Part shown: piece by piece, positions 34,490 to 43,479 of the stretch
How positions within the stretch are numbered: position 1 is the first letter of the stretch
Layout of the letters: the number at the start of each line of letters is the position of its first letter
Assembly: GCA_022839625.1 (NCBI GenBank)
Contig: JALHJL010000010.1
Location: 1-64,000 of the forward strand
Origin: Phycisphaerales bacterium
GTDB lineage: Bacteria; Planctomycetota; Phycisphaerae; UBA1845; Fen-1342
DNA length: 64,000 bases
Direction: 5' to 3'
Notes under the pieces: model-generated
Told to the model about the DNA's origin: nothing
The model's input: only the letters and a program-made list of their open reading frames with translations
Databases searched by the model: none
Program-made: the position numbers and the translations under genes

Positions 34490-35707
34490 CTAGGTCCGCA
34501 AGCCCGTGGTCGCCATCCGCAGAATGGGCACGAGCAGCGCGATCGCGATGAACGCGATCATACCACCCATCAACATCAACAACAGCGGCTCCAACAGGCG
34601 CATCGTGAAATCAATCTGCCGGGCCGTCCGCTCTTCTTGCGTATTCGCAATCTCGACCAGCACCTTGTCGAGACTATTGCTTTCCTCGGCAACGGCGATC
34701 ATGTCCACGATCGCCGGCGGGAACACCCGCGCCGCCGCCAGCGGCCGGGCCAGCGACTCGCCGGCCCGCACGCTTTCCGCCGCCTCGTCGATCGCGTCCG
34801 CCAGGACGGCGTTGCCGGTCGAGTCCTTGGAGATCTTCAGCGATTGCAGGATCGGGATGCCGTTGGCCAGCATGGTGCCGAACACGCGGCAGAACCGGCA
34901 AATGGCCACCATCGTGTAGATCTTCCCCAGCCCCACCATCCGCAACTGCACGCGGGACCACATCGCCCGCCCCACGGCGCTTTGGAAATACCCCAGCACG
35001 ACGATCACCAGCAGCACGGCCCCGCCCAGCAGCCACAGCCCATGCTCGCGCATCACGTCACTGACGCCGAAGACGATCTGCGTCGGCAGGGGCAGGTTCT
35101 GCCCTTCCAGGACCGAGCGGATCTTCGGCACCACGTACGCCATGATGAACGATACGGCGCCGATCGCGCCAAACAGGAGGATGCACGGGTAGATCAGCGC
35201 GCCGATGAACTTGTTCTTGAGCGCATCCTGCCGAGCCACGAACTCCGAGAGCCGGGCCAGCACGTCCTCCAGGAATCCGCCCTTCTCGCCCGCGCGTACC
35301 ATCGCCGCGTGCAAATCGGGGAACACGTGGGGGTGCTGGCGCATCGCGTCGGCCAGCGCGTCGCCGCCCGAAACGTCGTCCCGCAGCTCCCGCAACACCT
35401 GGCCCAGCGCCGCGGACGAGGATTGCTGCGAGAGCACGTCCAGCGCCCGCAGGATCGGCACGCCGGCCCGCAGCAGGTCCGCGAGCTGCTCGTACGTCTG
35501 CCCAACCTTGGACGCGCTCACCCGCCGCCTGCGCCCGGTCAGCAGCGAGCGCTGCTGAGACGCCTGCTCTTCTACCTCGATGGGAAGTAAGGATCGCTCG
35601 TCGAGGACGCGGGCCGCCGCCATTGCGCTTTCCGCAATCAGCGTCCCGCGGACTTGCTCGCCAGTTGCGTTTCGGGCTCGATAGACAAACGTCGGCACGC
35701 GTTCCAC
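34490..35707 (-). CDS. gspF: Inner-membrane platform protein GspF
   Basis: The 405-residue protein (402 if the GTG three codons downstream is used, giving VPTFVYRARN) has the GspF/PilC plan: a small N-terminal part, then two T2SSF domains (about 75-200 and 275-400: LADLLRAGVPILRALDVLSQQ; RVFGTMLANGIPILQSLKIS), each with a membrane segment, and a last helix LLLMLMGGMIAFIAIALLVPIL. It is the platform on which the ATPase acts to extract and insert pseudopilins. No gspE ATPase gene is adjacent; the neighbouring gene on the 5' side is an unrelated unknown. Confidence 0.95.
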   Translation of the reverse strand: MERVPTFVYRARNATGEQVRGTLIAESAMAAARVLDERSLLPIEVEEQASQQRSLLTGRRRRVSASKVGQTYEQLADLLRAGVPILRALDVLSQQSSSAALGQVLRELRDDVSGGDALADAMRQHPHVFPDLHAAMVRAGEKGGFLEDVLARLSEFVARQDALKNKFIGALIYPCILLFGAIGAVSFIMAYVVPKIRSVLEGQNLPLPTQIVFGVSDVMREHGLWLLGGAVLLVIVVLGYFQSAVGRAMWSRVQLRMVGLGKIYTMVAICRFCRVFGTMLANGIPILQSLKISKDSTGNAVLADAIDEAAESVRAGESLARPLAAARVFPPAIVDMIAVAEESNSLDKVLVEIANTQEERTARQIDFTMRLLEPLLLMLMGGMIAFIAIALLVPILRMATTGLRT

Positions 35708-35749
35708 TCACTCGGGTCATACAGGGCGCAACACGCCCAGCCACTATAG

Positions 35750-35755
35750 CTTATA
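35750..35755 (-). promoter_or_regulatory. Candidate -10 box (TATAAG) for gspF
   Basis: TTAGTATAAGCTATAG on the minus strand lies 43 bp upstream of the gspF start. It sits in the 250-bp gap 35708-35959, which otherwise shows no gene. Confidence 0.4.
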
Positions 35756-35959
35756 CTAATTCCGGCCGGGCGGGATGCAGCCGCTGCCTTGGAATGCCCA
35801 TCGGGGCCGACACAGCGTTGGCAGGGCAGTTGTGGGGCCGGCCAGCCTCCTGGGCCCGGACTTCCGGGAACGCGCCCGGCATCGTCACCTCTTGCGGAAG
35901 CGTCCGTCGTTCCGGCGGTTATGGCGGCCGCCGTACCGCACCCGCGGCGGCGGCCCGCG

Positions 35960-36490
35960 TCAATTGTGCCCCGGTCCCTTTGCGATCCGCTCCCAGCCGG
36001 CGCGGACCAGGTGCAGGCCGTGCACGCAGTACTCGAACTGCTCGCTGAGTTGCAGCAGGACCTGCGCCGGCGGGCGTTCATCGGCGCGCGTCAGCTCGCC
36101 GGCGATGCCGTAGGAGCGCCGGCCGTGCTGGAGGTAGAAGTCGAGACGGCCGGGCCGGCCGGGGCGCGGCCGCAACTGCTCCGGGTACACGCCCGTCCAG
36201 AAGAGCGTGAAGTCGCCCATATACTTGTAGATCAGTCGGCGGCGACGGGTCTCATCCAGGTGGGGGCCGAGGTCGGCCTGGGCCTCCATGTGCGACAGCT
36301 CCTCGATCACCGTGTTGTCGACCGTCCGGAGCCGATAAATGCGGTCCATGTGGACGAAGTCGGCCAACATGTCCCCGACGTATTCTGTCAGTGCGGGGTC
36401 ACAGATGCCCAGTTCGACCATGAAGACCTGTTCGACCAGCCCGTCGAAGAGCCGTCGAAGTGCTTCTCCGCGTTCGAAAATCGGGCACAT
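35960..36490 (-). CDS. Hypothetical protein, soluble and helical
   Basis: The 176-residue product starts at ATG 36490 with GAGG upstream. It is predicted largely alpha-helical and cytoplasmic, with blocks such as LFDGLVEQVFMVELGICDP, YVGDMLADFVHMDRIYRL and LIYKYMGDFTLFWTGVYPE. I do not recognise a family; the even composition and codon use suggest a real conserved protein. It lies between gspF and a PIN/TRAM gene, all on the minus strand, with gaps of about 200 bp on both sides, so operon membership is doubtful. Confidence 0.75.
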   Translation of the reverse strand: MCPIFERGEALRRLFDGLVEQVFMVELGICDPALTEYVGDMLADFVHMDRIYRLRTVDNTVIEELSHMEAQADLGPHLDETRRRRLIYKYMGDFTLFWTGVYPEQLRPRPGRPGRLDFYLQHGRRSYGIAGELTRADERPPAQVLLQLSEQFEYCVHGLHLVRAGWERIAKGPGHN

Positions 36491-36697
36491 GACTTCGCCT
36501 CGCGCGCCTGCGGGGTCAGCCCACGCCATCGCAGCGCACGCACTTGATTGTATAGGCGGTCCGGAAAACAGGATGTCGGCGGTCGAACAGGCTATGCCGC
36601 GCGCCGCCAGACACCGCCCGCCAGGCGGACTCCGCAACTCCGCCTCTTCCAGTGAATCGACCGCGATGCAGCGGCAGTTTACTGAGCAGGGCCCCGG

Positions 36698-37768
36698 CTA
36701 GATGCGACCGCGCGAGCGGCGGAGCGGCGGCGGGGCACCTTCGGGGCGTCCGAAAATCATCCGCCCGGCGGAGGTCTGGAGGACGCTCGTGACGGTAAGC
36801 CCGACCTCTTCGTTGATCTTCTCGCGGCAACCCTCGGCGACGACCATCGTCCCGTCTTCGAGGTAGCCGACCCCCTGGCCCGGCTCCTCGCCGGGCTTGA
36901 TGACGCGCACGGTGAGCGTTTCGCCCGGCATGACCACGGGCTTGAGGGCATTGGCCAGATCGTTGATGTTGATGACATCGACCCCGCGGATCTGGGCGAT
37001 CTTGTTGAGGTTGTAATCGTTCGTGACGACGCGACCGTCGACCTTCTTGGCCAGGGCGACCAGCTTCTGGTCCACGTCGCCGGCTTCGTCGATGCTCGGC
37101 AGCCGCGTGTCGGAGATGCGAATCTCGACTTTGTCGTTGGTCTGAAGCTTGTTGAGCATGTCGAGGCCGCGGCGGCCGCGGTTGCGCTTCAATTTGTCGG
37201 GGCTGTCCGCGATGGCCTGCAACTCCTGGAGCACGAAACGGGGGATGAACAGCGGGGAGTCGATGATCCGGGTCTCGCAGATGTCGGCGATGCGGCCGTC
37301 GATGATCACCGAGGTGTCCAGGATCAGCGGCCGGGCGCCGCGCGTCTGGCGGGCGAACTCCACGTACGGAATGACAAACCGCACATCGTCCTTCGTTTGC
37401 AGGATGAAGCTCATCGAGAAGTAGCAGCAGATGATCCCGATCATCAGCTTCGTCGCGGCCACCAGCGGGTTCTTGGCCAGGTCGTCCATGCCGGGGAAAT
37501 AGCTCTCGATCACCAGGTCAACGATCAGGCCCAGCCCGTACGCGAAGCCGATGCCGACCACCAACCCGAGGAACGCTCCGGAGAGGGCGGCGAGCGACTT
37601 GCGGGTCAGAAAGAAGTCGACGACCACGAGAAGCACGGCCACCCCGAACGCCCCGTACAGCCACCACTTGGCCTGCGCTCCGAGATACGGAACGCTCTTG
37701 GCCGCCGCGACAAACGCAACCGCCCAGATCAGAACGACGAAGACGACGCGCAGACCCCAAATGACCAT
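36698..37768 (-). CDS. Membrane-anchored PIN/TRAM domain protein
   Basis: The 356-residue protein begins with four membrane helices (about 1-135: [69 protein letters not shown]). It continues with a PIN nuclease domain ([40 protein letters not shown]), whose Asp residues form the metal site, and a C-terminal TRAM RNA-binding domain ([32 protein letters not shown]). This is the YacL-type architecture found in many bacteria. Its role is presumed RNA processing at the membrane. ATG 37768 has GAGGAAC upstream. Confidence 0.93.
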   Translation of the reverse strand: MVIWGLRVVFVVLIWAVAFVAAAKSVPYLGAQAKWWLYGAFGVAVLLVVVDFFLTRKSLAALSGAFLGLVVGIGFAYGLGLIVDLVIESYFPGMDDLAKNPLVAATKLMIGIICCYFSMSFILQTKDDVRFVIPYVEFARQTRGARPLILDTSVIIDGRIADICETRIIDSPLFIPRFVLQELQAIADSPDKLKRNRGRRGLDMLNKLQTNDKVEIRISDTRLPSIDEAGDVDQKLVALAKKVDGRVVTNDYNLNKIAQIRGVDVININDLANALKPVVMPGETLTVRVIKPGEEPGQGVGYLEDGTMVVAEGCREKINEEVGLTVTSVLQTSAGRMIFGRPEGAPPPLRRSRGRI

Positions 37769-38007
37769 TGTCCAGTTCCTCTCACTCTCGCTGGCCGCAC
37801 GGGCCGTATAATCCTGGCCCCCGGTGTTGCCGGGCAACGTCGACGGCACGCCGAGGTCAGGCGGATGATCTCGCCGCGAAGAGCGGTGTTCCGCCATTGT
37901 ACGTTCCGGCCCCGCCGATACAAGTTGGCGACGGGCAGCGGAACGCACCCATTGTGCCGCCGGCTCGGGCGTCCGCCACCCGATCGCGAGCGGTCCTGGG
38001 AGCGCAC

Positions 38008-38670
38008 GTGAGCCAGAGCCGTTCGCCGCAAGCACGACCGTCCCCCGCCGCCCGGCACGCCGCTGCGGTCCGCCGACTTTGCCGCGCGGACCGGCGGCTG
38101 GCCCAACTCATCCGTCGGATTGGCCCATACTGTCCGACGCTCACCCGCGACCCGTTCCGGGCACTGGTCGGGTCCGTCATCCATCAACAAGTTTCGATGA
38201 GCGCGGCGGCGGCGATACAACGCCGGTTGCGGGCGGCGTGCGGCGGCCGCGTCACGCCGGCGGCGCTCCTGTGCCTGGACGGCGAGGCGTTGCGTGCGCT
38301 GGGCTTGTCGCGGCAGAAGGCGGAGTACGTGCGCAACGTCGCCGACGCGTTTTCCAGCCGGCAGCTCACGGCCGCCCGGCTACGCCGCATGACCGACGAG
38401 GAGGTCATCGCCGCGACCACCGCCATCCGAGGTGTCGGGCGCTGGACCGCGGAGATGCTGTTGATCTTCTGCCTGGAGCGGCCGGACGTGTGGCCGGTGG
38501 ACGATTTCGGGCTGCGCACGGCGGTGGGGCGGTTCCTGGGGCTGTCGGAGACTCCGCCGCCGTCCGCCATCCGTGACGTGGCGGACCCCTGGCGGCCGTA
38601 CCGGAGCTACGCCACTTGGTATCTTTGGCGCAGCTTGCAGGGGCCGGTCGCGCCGCGCATCGACGGGTGA
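38008..38670 (+). CDS. DNA-3-methyladenine glycosylase (AlkA-type, HhH-GPD)
   Basis: The 220-residue protein contains the HhH-GPD fold: [21 protein letters not shown] (about 50-70), the helix-hairpin-helix [11 protein letters not shown] (140-150), and the catalytic Asp in [10 protein letters not shown] (Asp165/166). It excises alkylated bases such as 3-methyladenine. It lacks the Cys cluster of iron-sulfur relatives and the N-terminal domain of E. coli AlkA, matching the short bacterial form. GTG 38008 has GGGAG at good spacing. It stands alone, divergent from the PIN/TRAM gene. Confidence 0.88.
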   Translation: MSQSRSPQARPSPAARHAAAVRRLCRADRRLAQLIRRIGPYCPTLTRDPFRALVGSVIHQQVSMSAAAAIQRRLRAACGGRVTPAALLCLDGEALRALGLSRQKAEYVRNVADAFSSRQLTAARLRRMTDEEVIAATTAIRGVGRWTAEMLLIFCLERPDVWPVDDFGLRTAVGRFLGLSETPPPSAIRDVADPWRPYRSYATWYLWRSLQGPVAPRIDG

Positions 38671-39363
38671 GCCGCCGCACGGGAGACAGTCTGCCTCCGC
38701 GGCCGATTGTCCCGAGCCTCCTGACCGTGAGGCGGCGCCCCACGCTACGGGACCAGCGCTGCACCGAACGGGGGGAGGTCTCCGCAGTGCGCGTTCTTGT
38801 CGCGGGTGATCTCCGCATGCTTCAGCCGGGGGCGCGGGTATGGTGGCAGGCACCCGCCATTCTGTAGGCCGATCACTGATACTCCCTGCATGCCGGCCCG
38901 CCGGGACGGATCCACTTGGGTCAACCATATCAAGCGCACGGCGCACGGTTTCGGCCACGACACCTGCCTTTTCCGCGCACTGCGCACCGCTTCCCCCGGA
39001 ATCCCCGAACGTCCCCCCAGAAAGCCACCGTACCGAACCTTGACTCTGCTTAGCAGAGCGCTAGCGTTATTCCGCTGTTAAGTGTGCAGGTGTTCGGGCC
39101 GCGCACGCCGGCGGGCCGTCTTCGCCGGAACACCGCGGAGCAGTACCGCGTGTCGTCGATTGCCCCGACGCGGGTGGGCGCAAACCAGTTGTTTGCCCCG
39201 GCCGCAGGACGATCGCGCGGCGCCGAACGTGAACGGGCGTGGCCCGCGGAGCTGTTCGACAGTCCACTTGGAGCACTCCCAAGACAACTATAACCGCGTG
39301 TGCAGTGGAACAGAAATTGTTCGGAACCAGTTGTCTAGCAATCAAACGCAGAGGATTACAACC
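38671..39363. other. 693-bp intergenic region with palindromes upstream of the dockerin protein
   Basis: No convincing gene is seen on either strand. CTCTGCT-T-AGCAGAG (39043-39057) is a perfect 15-bp inverted repeat that overlaps a TTGACT (39040-39045). CAAAC-cagtt-GTTTG lies near 39180, and GAACA-gaaat-TGTTC (39308-39322) sits 42 bp before the next ATG. These could be operators or mRNA structures. The right half is less GC-rich than the coding regions, in line with a regulatory region or an unrecognised small RNA. Confidence 0.45.
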
Positions 39364-41049
39364 ATGAAACGTCGAGGTCTATCTGTAGTATTCGCGACGG
39401 CGCTCAGCGCGGCGTGTGCGGCGCTGGCCCAGCCCACGTACGTAAGCGGCATCTTGCACGAGCCGCTCGGTGACGCGGGCTTTGGGACGGTTGACGGCCG
39501 CGTGCTCACCGTCTCCAGCATCGGGAGCAGCGGCCAGGATGGCGTTGAAATACGCTGTCGCAGCGTCTCGGGCGGCGGGGTCGGCATCGACCTCACCGGG
39601 TTCGCCGGCGTGGGCGCTCCCAACCGCGAGATCAAGATCCGTCCCAAGGGTTGGGACGGCACCATAAAGGGGACGATGCGGGCATACAACGAATCCGCGA
39701 CAGGCGAAATCATGCTCGCCGCCGATTTCACCCACATTGGCGCGAGCGAGTCGTCCTACGTCGAGTATGACGGGTTCGGCAATGTCGTGGCTTCGGGCTT
39801 CCTGCCCGCCGGCGGCGCCCTCGCGGCGCCCCCGTGTCTCGGCGGGTACATTATCTTTTACCCGTCGCTCACCCTCATCAGTTGGGGGCCGCCCAAGCAG
39901 TGGTCCGTGACGTGGAAGTTCTACTGCTCCCCCTGTCCAGACCCCTGGCAGTGGTTCGCGCCCTGCGGCGGCCCTAGCACCGAGCGCACGATCGTCGTCA
40001 CGCCTATCGTGCCCGGCGGCCTGCCCGGCCTGGGCGACCTTGAGTCACTCCTGGTCACCGGCAGTGACCTGCCCGACCTGGACGGCGACGGCGTGCCCGA
40101 CCTCGTGGTAGGCAACGCCGACGTGAAGACGTTCCCGATCCCCTGTCCGCCATGGGATTGCCTCGGACCTGACACGGCTTTGAACAATGCGCGTTGGGGA
40201 CTCGGCCAGGCCCGCATCAGCGAAGAATGCACGCCCGACGGCATGGGCGGCTGCGATGAGACGGACCGCCGCCTGGTCGTGACGAATCTCGGCTCCAGCG
40301 GACAAGACGGCGTAGCGATCGTACTGCCACCGGGGGCCGGCAGTGTCGGTGCCGAGTTGGCAAAGGGCAACTGCTGCCGCGGGCACGTCATCATCATGAA
40401 GCTCTACGATGACGACGGTCACGAGCAGCGCGTGATTCGCACCCAAACCTTCGACCCCAGCGGCACCGAGGAACTGGACGCGGACTTCTCCTCGCTCGGC
40501 GCCACGGGCTATCGCCTGACGCTGTACGGCGCTTCCGGCCAGGTCCTTGGGCCCCCCGGGGGAACCGACTTTCTCAGCGGCGGTCCCAAGCCCGTCTTCA
40601 CCAACTTCTGTCCCCCGGGTGCCACCGAGTGGTGGATGAACATGGGCACGCCGAGCAACCCGATCTGGGTCTTCCAAGGCTGCCTCGGCGGCTACGACTT
40701 CGTGCTGCCCGGTTACGGCGCGGTGCCGAACGTGGCCTCGTTCCGCATCGAGCCGCTCGACGCGCTGATGAGCTTCGGCAATCGTGCGCGCTGCGAGATC
40801 GCGAGCGATGACACCGAGGGCCTGGTGCTGGACGGCCTGCTGATCACGCAAGCCGTCACCGGCGACCTCAACTGCGACAACGTCGTGAACTTCGGCGACA
40901 TCAACCCGTTCGTGCTGCGGCTCGCCAACCCGGCGGCGTACCACGCGGCCTTCCCGGGCTGCCCGGATACGAACGGCGACATCAACGGTGACGGCGTCGT
41001 CAACTTCGGCGACATCAACCCGTTCGTCGCGCTGCTCGCCGGCGGCTAA
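39364..41049 (+). CDS. Secreted protein with duplicated domain and dockerin-like C-terminus
   Basis: The 561-residue protein has a signal peptide (LSVVFATALSAACAALA). Two related halves each carry a block like LTVSSIGSSGQDGVEI (about 45-60) and LVVTNLGSSGQDGVAI (about 305-320), so a domain was duplicated. Several Cys residues and an acidic DLPDLDGDGVPDLVVG calcium-loop stretch near 240 follow the pattern of extracellular proteins. The last 65 residues hold two dockerin-like calcium repeats (GDLNCDNVVNFGDINPFVL and GDINGDGVVNFGDINPFVA), typical of planctomycete exported proteins, ending in LLAGG. Function unknown. Start ATG 39364 has AGAGGA upstream. Confidence 0.85.
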   Translation: MKRRGLSVVFATALSAACAALAQPTYVSGILHEPLGDAGFGTVDGRVLTVSSIGSSGQDGVEIRCRSVSGGGVGIDLTGFAGVGAPNREIKIRPKGWDGTIKGTMRAYNESATGEIMLAADFTHIGASESSYVEYDGFGNVVASGFLPAGGALAAPPCLGGYIIFYPSLTLISWGPPKQWSVTWKFYCSPCPDPWQWFAPCGGPSTERTIVVTPIVPGGLPGLGDLESLLVTGSDLPDLDGDGVPDLVVGNADVKTFPIPCPPWDCLGPDTALNNARWGLGQARISEECTPDGMGGCDETDRRLVVTNLGSSGQDGVAIVLPPGAGSVGAELAKGNCCRGHVIIMKLYDDDGHEQRVIRTQTFDPSGTEELDADFSSLGATGYRLTLYGASGQVLGPPGGTDFLSGGPKPVFTNFCPPGATEWWMNMGTPSNPIWVFQGCLGGYDFVLPGYGAVPNVASFRIEPLDALMSFGNRARCEIASDDTEGLVLDGLLITQAVTGDLNCDNVVNFGDINPFVLRLANPAAYHAAFPGCPDTNGDINGDGVVNFGDINPFVALLAGG

Positions 41050-41060
41050 ATCACGGGGCG

Positions 41061-41215
41061 CGATTCGGGTACGGGCGCTAGAACCCGAAGCGCCAGCGAG
41101 CGCCCGCCCGTCGGAACGCGAAGCGCAAGCAAACGCCCGCCCGTCAGAACGCGAAGCGCAAGCGAGCGCGTATTGGACCACGCGCTGGCTCGCGCGGCGC
41201 GTTCTGACGGCGCTC
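41061..41215 (+). repeat. 33-bp tandem repeat within a long post-stop hairpin
   Basis: Units of 33 bp start at 41081, 41114 and (partial) 41147 and share GAACGCGAAGCGCAAGC. The last unit pairs with GCGGCGCGTTCTGAC downstream, forming a large hairpin after the dockerin gene. A similar layout follows the 43480 gene. Confidence 0.6.
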
Positions 41216-41238
41216 CCAATTCGCGCACGGCCATATAG

Positions 41239-41411
41239 CAGTCCGGTGCAGAAGTGTAGCGCCGGACCTGAGCTCGCCGCAGCGAGTCGCCTGTGGCGAC
41301 CTGCCCGCCGTGCCGGGTGTCCGGCGAGGATTCCATTCGGCTCGAACAACGTCGGACACGGAGGTCCGACGCTACGGGTGAGCGGTCCGCGAGGAGTTCT
41401 GCGGCGGACTG
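41239..41411. mobile_element. Complete MITE-like element, 173 bp, with 4-bp ATAG target duplication
   Basis: The element opens with CAGTCCGGTGCAGAAG and closes with TTCTGCGGCGGACTG, imperfect terminal inverted repeats of the CAGTCCGCCGCA type. ATAG stands immediately outside on both sides (41235-41238 and 41412-41415). Inside are GTAGCGCCGGACC and GGTCCGACGCTAC hairpins. It encodes no transposase. The stop codon and C-terminal residues of the neighbouring phytase-like gene lie inside it. Confidence 0.8.
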
Positions 41412-42580
41412 ATAGGGCCTGCCCCAACACTCCCCTTCCCAGAAGGAAGAGGGGAGGTTGTCCCGCATTGCCGGAGACTTCGGCCGGTCGGCCGGCCGAG
41501 TGCCGTAGGCGGCGCGGCCTCGCGCGGCGCCGCACGGCGCACGATGTCGGCGACGTCCGCGAGCGAATACGAGCACACCTCGGCGTCGTTGTTGACGGCC
41601 AGAAGAAGGCCGGCCGAAAAGGGGCCGAGCGGCTCAGCGTACACACAGATGCCGTCGGTGTTCGCGATTCGCGGCCGGCCGGTGAAGGCCGTGACGTAGC
41701 GCAGAGTGCGGCGCTCGAACACGTGCCACACCGTCAGGGTCTTGCGCTGGTCGGTGAGCATGACGTACCCCGCCTCTTCGCCGGCCCACAGCACAATCCC
41801 CTCCGGGTCGCCGACGACAAGACCGTCGCCCAGCGTGGTGCCGGTGAAGCGCCCGCCGCGCTCGTAGACCTTGACGTTCTTGTGGACCTCGTCACAGAGC
41901 AGCACGCGGTCCAGCTCGTCGTCCACCACGACGGATTCCGCCTCGCCAATGGCCCCGGGGCCGGCTTCGTCGCCGAACGCCTGCACGTGCTCCGCGCGCA
42001 AGCCTTCGTCCTCGAGGACAAGGCGGTAGACGTGCACGGCTTCCGACGGCGGCACGTCGGCCTGCGTAACATAGAGGAACGTTCCCTCCGGGCGATACGA
42101 AACGGCCGCTCCGTAAGGCCGCTTCAACTCCTCGGCCCCGAACATGCCCGCCGGTCGCAGCGTGTCCGGGCAGAACGCCTGGACCCGCCGATTGTCCCGT
42201 TCGACGACGAGCACCAGCGAGCGCGGCGTCGGTTGGCTTGTCCCGCGCGCGGGGTTGGAGAGCCGTACCGTCACAATCCCGTTCGGCTGCTTGAATTCGC
42301 CGGCGGCCGTCCCGGTTTGACCGAAGCTCCTGATGAACTTGCCGTCGGCGGCATCGAAGAGATCGACGCGGTCGCCCTTCTTCGCCGTCGCGAAGACGAC
42401 CACCTGTCCGGACGCCAGGCGACACGCGGCCAACGAGTCGGTGGTGCCGTAGGTCGTGCCGTGGGACGCCCACGCTCGTGGAACCGTGACGAGGTCGGAC
42501 AGCTCCTGGGCGACTGCCGGCCCGGAAAGGGCGACGAGGGCGACGAGCGCGGCCAACAGCAGGGATCGTCTGAAGTACAC
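41372..42580 (-). CDS. Exported phytase-like beta-propeller protein, C-terminus altered by element insertion
   Basis: The 402-residue protein has a signal peptide (LLLAALVALVALSGPAVAQ) and a beta-propeller resembling Bacillus-type 3-phytases: DSLAACRLASGQVVVFATAKKGD, VERDNRRVQAFCPD, YGAAVSYRPEGTFLYVTQ, AESVVVDDELDRVLLCDE, GDPEGIVLW, NTDGICVYAEPLG. Phytases of this class bind calcium and hydrolyse phytate outside the cell. The start is GTG 42580 with AGGAGAA upstream. After NDAEVCSYSLADVADIV, the normal-looking end, about 50 low-complexity residues follow; the last part and the TAG stop come from the MITE-like element. Substrate assignment is by fold resemblance only. Confidence 0.75.
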   Translation of the reverse strand: MYFRRSLLLAALVALVALSGPAVAQELSDLVTVPRAWASHGTTYGTTDSLAACRLASGQVVVFATAKKGDRVDLFDAADGKFIRSFGQTGTAAGEFKQPNGIVTVRLSNPARGTSQPTPRSLVLVVERDNRRVQAFCPDTLRPAGMFGAEELKRPYGAAVSYRPEGTFLYVTQADVPPSEAVHVYRLVLEDEGLRAEHVQAFGDEAGPGAIGEAESVVVDDELDRVLLCDEVHKNVKVYERGGRFTGTTLGDGLVVGDPEGIVLWAGEEAGYVMLTDQRKTLTVWHVFERRTLRYVTAFTGRPRIANTDGICVYAEPLGPFSAGLLLAVNNDAEVCSYSLADVADIVRRAAPREAAPPTALGRPTGRSLRQCGTTSPLPSGKGSVGAGPISPPQNSSRTAHP

Positions 42581-42722
42581 CGCTTATTCTCCTGGCGTGT
42601 CTAACGGTCGCGTTGCATGAGACCCGTCACAGTGTAGCACACGGCTACGCGCACGCGCCGGGGCGGCCGGGATTTAGCGCAATCAAGGCGTTGCCTTAAC
42701 GTGTTCCTCACACGCGCCAGCC

Positions 42723-42728
42723 TATAAG
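42723..42728 (+). promoter_or_regulatory. Candidate -10 box (TATAAG) for the PEP-CTERM gene
   Basis: CCTATAAGTACT lies 86 bp before the ATG at 42814, within the 233-bp divergent gap 42581-42813. A TACACT on the minus strand near 42635 could serve the phytase-like gene. Confidence 0.35.
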
Positions 42729-42813
42729 TACTACTGAAATCGGCATCGGGCTTGGCGGTGCGGGACGTCCCCACACCGTCCCCTCGGATCCCTAACAGGC
42801 AGGAGAGAGAGCA

Positions 42814-43446
42814 ATGAGGAGTATTGCAGGTGGTCTAGGACTGGTCTTCGTTCTGGCGAGCATCGTGCCCCCGGCTTCCGCCGGCATGTACATCACTGAG
42901 TGGATGTACTCGGGCGCCAACGGGGAGTTCGTCGAGTTCACCAACCTCGGCGCCGTGCCAATCGACATGACCGGCTGGAGTTACGATGACGACAGCCAGT
43001 TGCCGGGCGTCTTCGACCTGAGCGGTTTCGGCGTCGTGCAGCCCGGCCAGTCCGTGATTATCACGGAGAGCACCGCGGATGGCTTCATCGCCGCCTGGAA
43101 CTTGAGCGGGGTGGCGGTGCTCGGCGGCTACACCAACAACCTGGGGCGCAACGACGAGATCAACCTCTTCAACGCCGGCGGCCAGTTGGTCGACCGTCTC
43201 ACCTACGGCGACCAGACGTTCCCCGGCACCATTCGTACGCAGAACGTTAGCGGCAACCCGCTGACGCCCGCGGCCCTCGGCGCGAACGACGTGTCCCAGT
43301 GGACGCTCTCCGTCGTGGGCGACGAGTTCGGGTCGTATACCTCGACGGGCGGCGACAAGGGCAACCCGGGCATCTACATCCCGGAGCCCGCCGGCCTCGT
43401 GCTGCTGGGGTTGGCCGGCCTGACCTTGCGGCGCCGGCACGGATAG
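42814..43446 (+). CDS. Lamin-tail-domain protein with PEP-CTERM sorting signal
   Basis: The 210-residue protein has a signal peptide (GLGLVFVLASIVPPASA), then a lamin-tail-like domain (MYITEWMYSGANGEFVEFTN; IDMTGWSYDDDS; VQPGQSVIITES; GRNDEINLFNAGGQLVD) as found in many bacterial surface proteins. It ends with PEPAGLVLLGLAGLTLRRR, the Pro-Glu-Pro motif, hydrophobic helix and basic tail of PEP-CTERM substrates sorted by exosortase. No exosortase gene is in the window. A good CAGGAGAGAG site precedes the ATG. It is 33 bp upstream of a prepilin-like gene on the same strand. Confidence 0.88.
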   Translation: MRSIAGGLGLVFVLASIVPPASAGMYITEWMYSGANGEFVEFTNLGAVPIDMTGWSYDDDSQLPGVFDLSGFGVVQPGQSVIITESTADGFIAAWNLSGVAVLGGYTNNLGRNDEINLFNAGGQLVDRLTYGDQTFPGTIRTQNVSGNPLTPAALGANDVSQWTLSVVGDEFGSYTSTGGDKGNPGIYIPEPAGLVLLGLAGLTLRRRHG

Positions 43447-43479
43447 AGAGCTGGACAAGCGCTGAAGTGAGGGCGAGCA

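Noticed and set aside
38745..38987. An 80-residue minus-strand frame in the gap before the dockerin protein
   Set aside because: No ribosome site or family resemblance was found, though its composition is less extreme than other shadows; insufficient support.
39308..39322. LexA-type operator GAAC-N7-GTTC
   Set aside because: The spacing fits neither the GAAC-N4-GTTC nor the GTTC-N7-GTTC type, and the downstream gene is not an SOS gene.
41081..41170. 33-bp repeats considered as a CRISPR array
   Set aside because: The units are adjacent with no spacers, only two and a half copies exist, and no cas genes are nearby.
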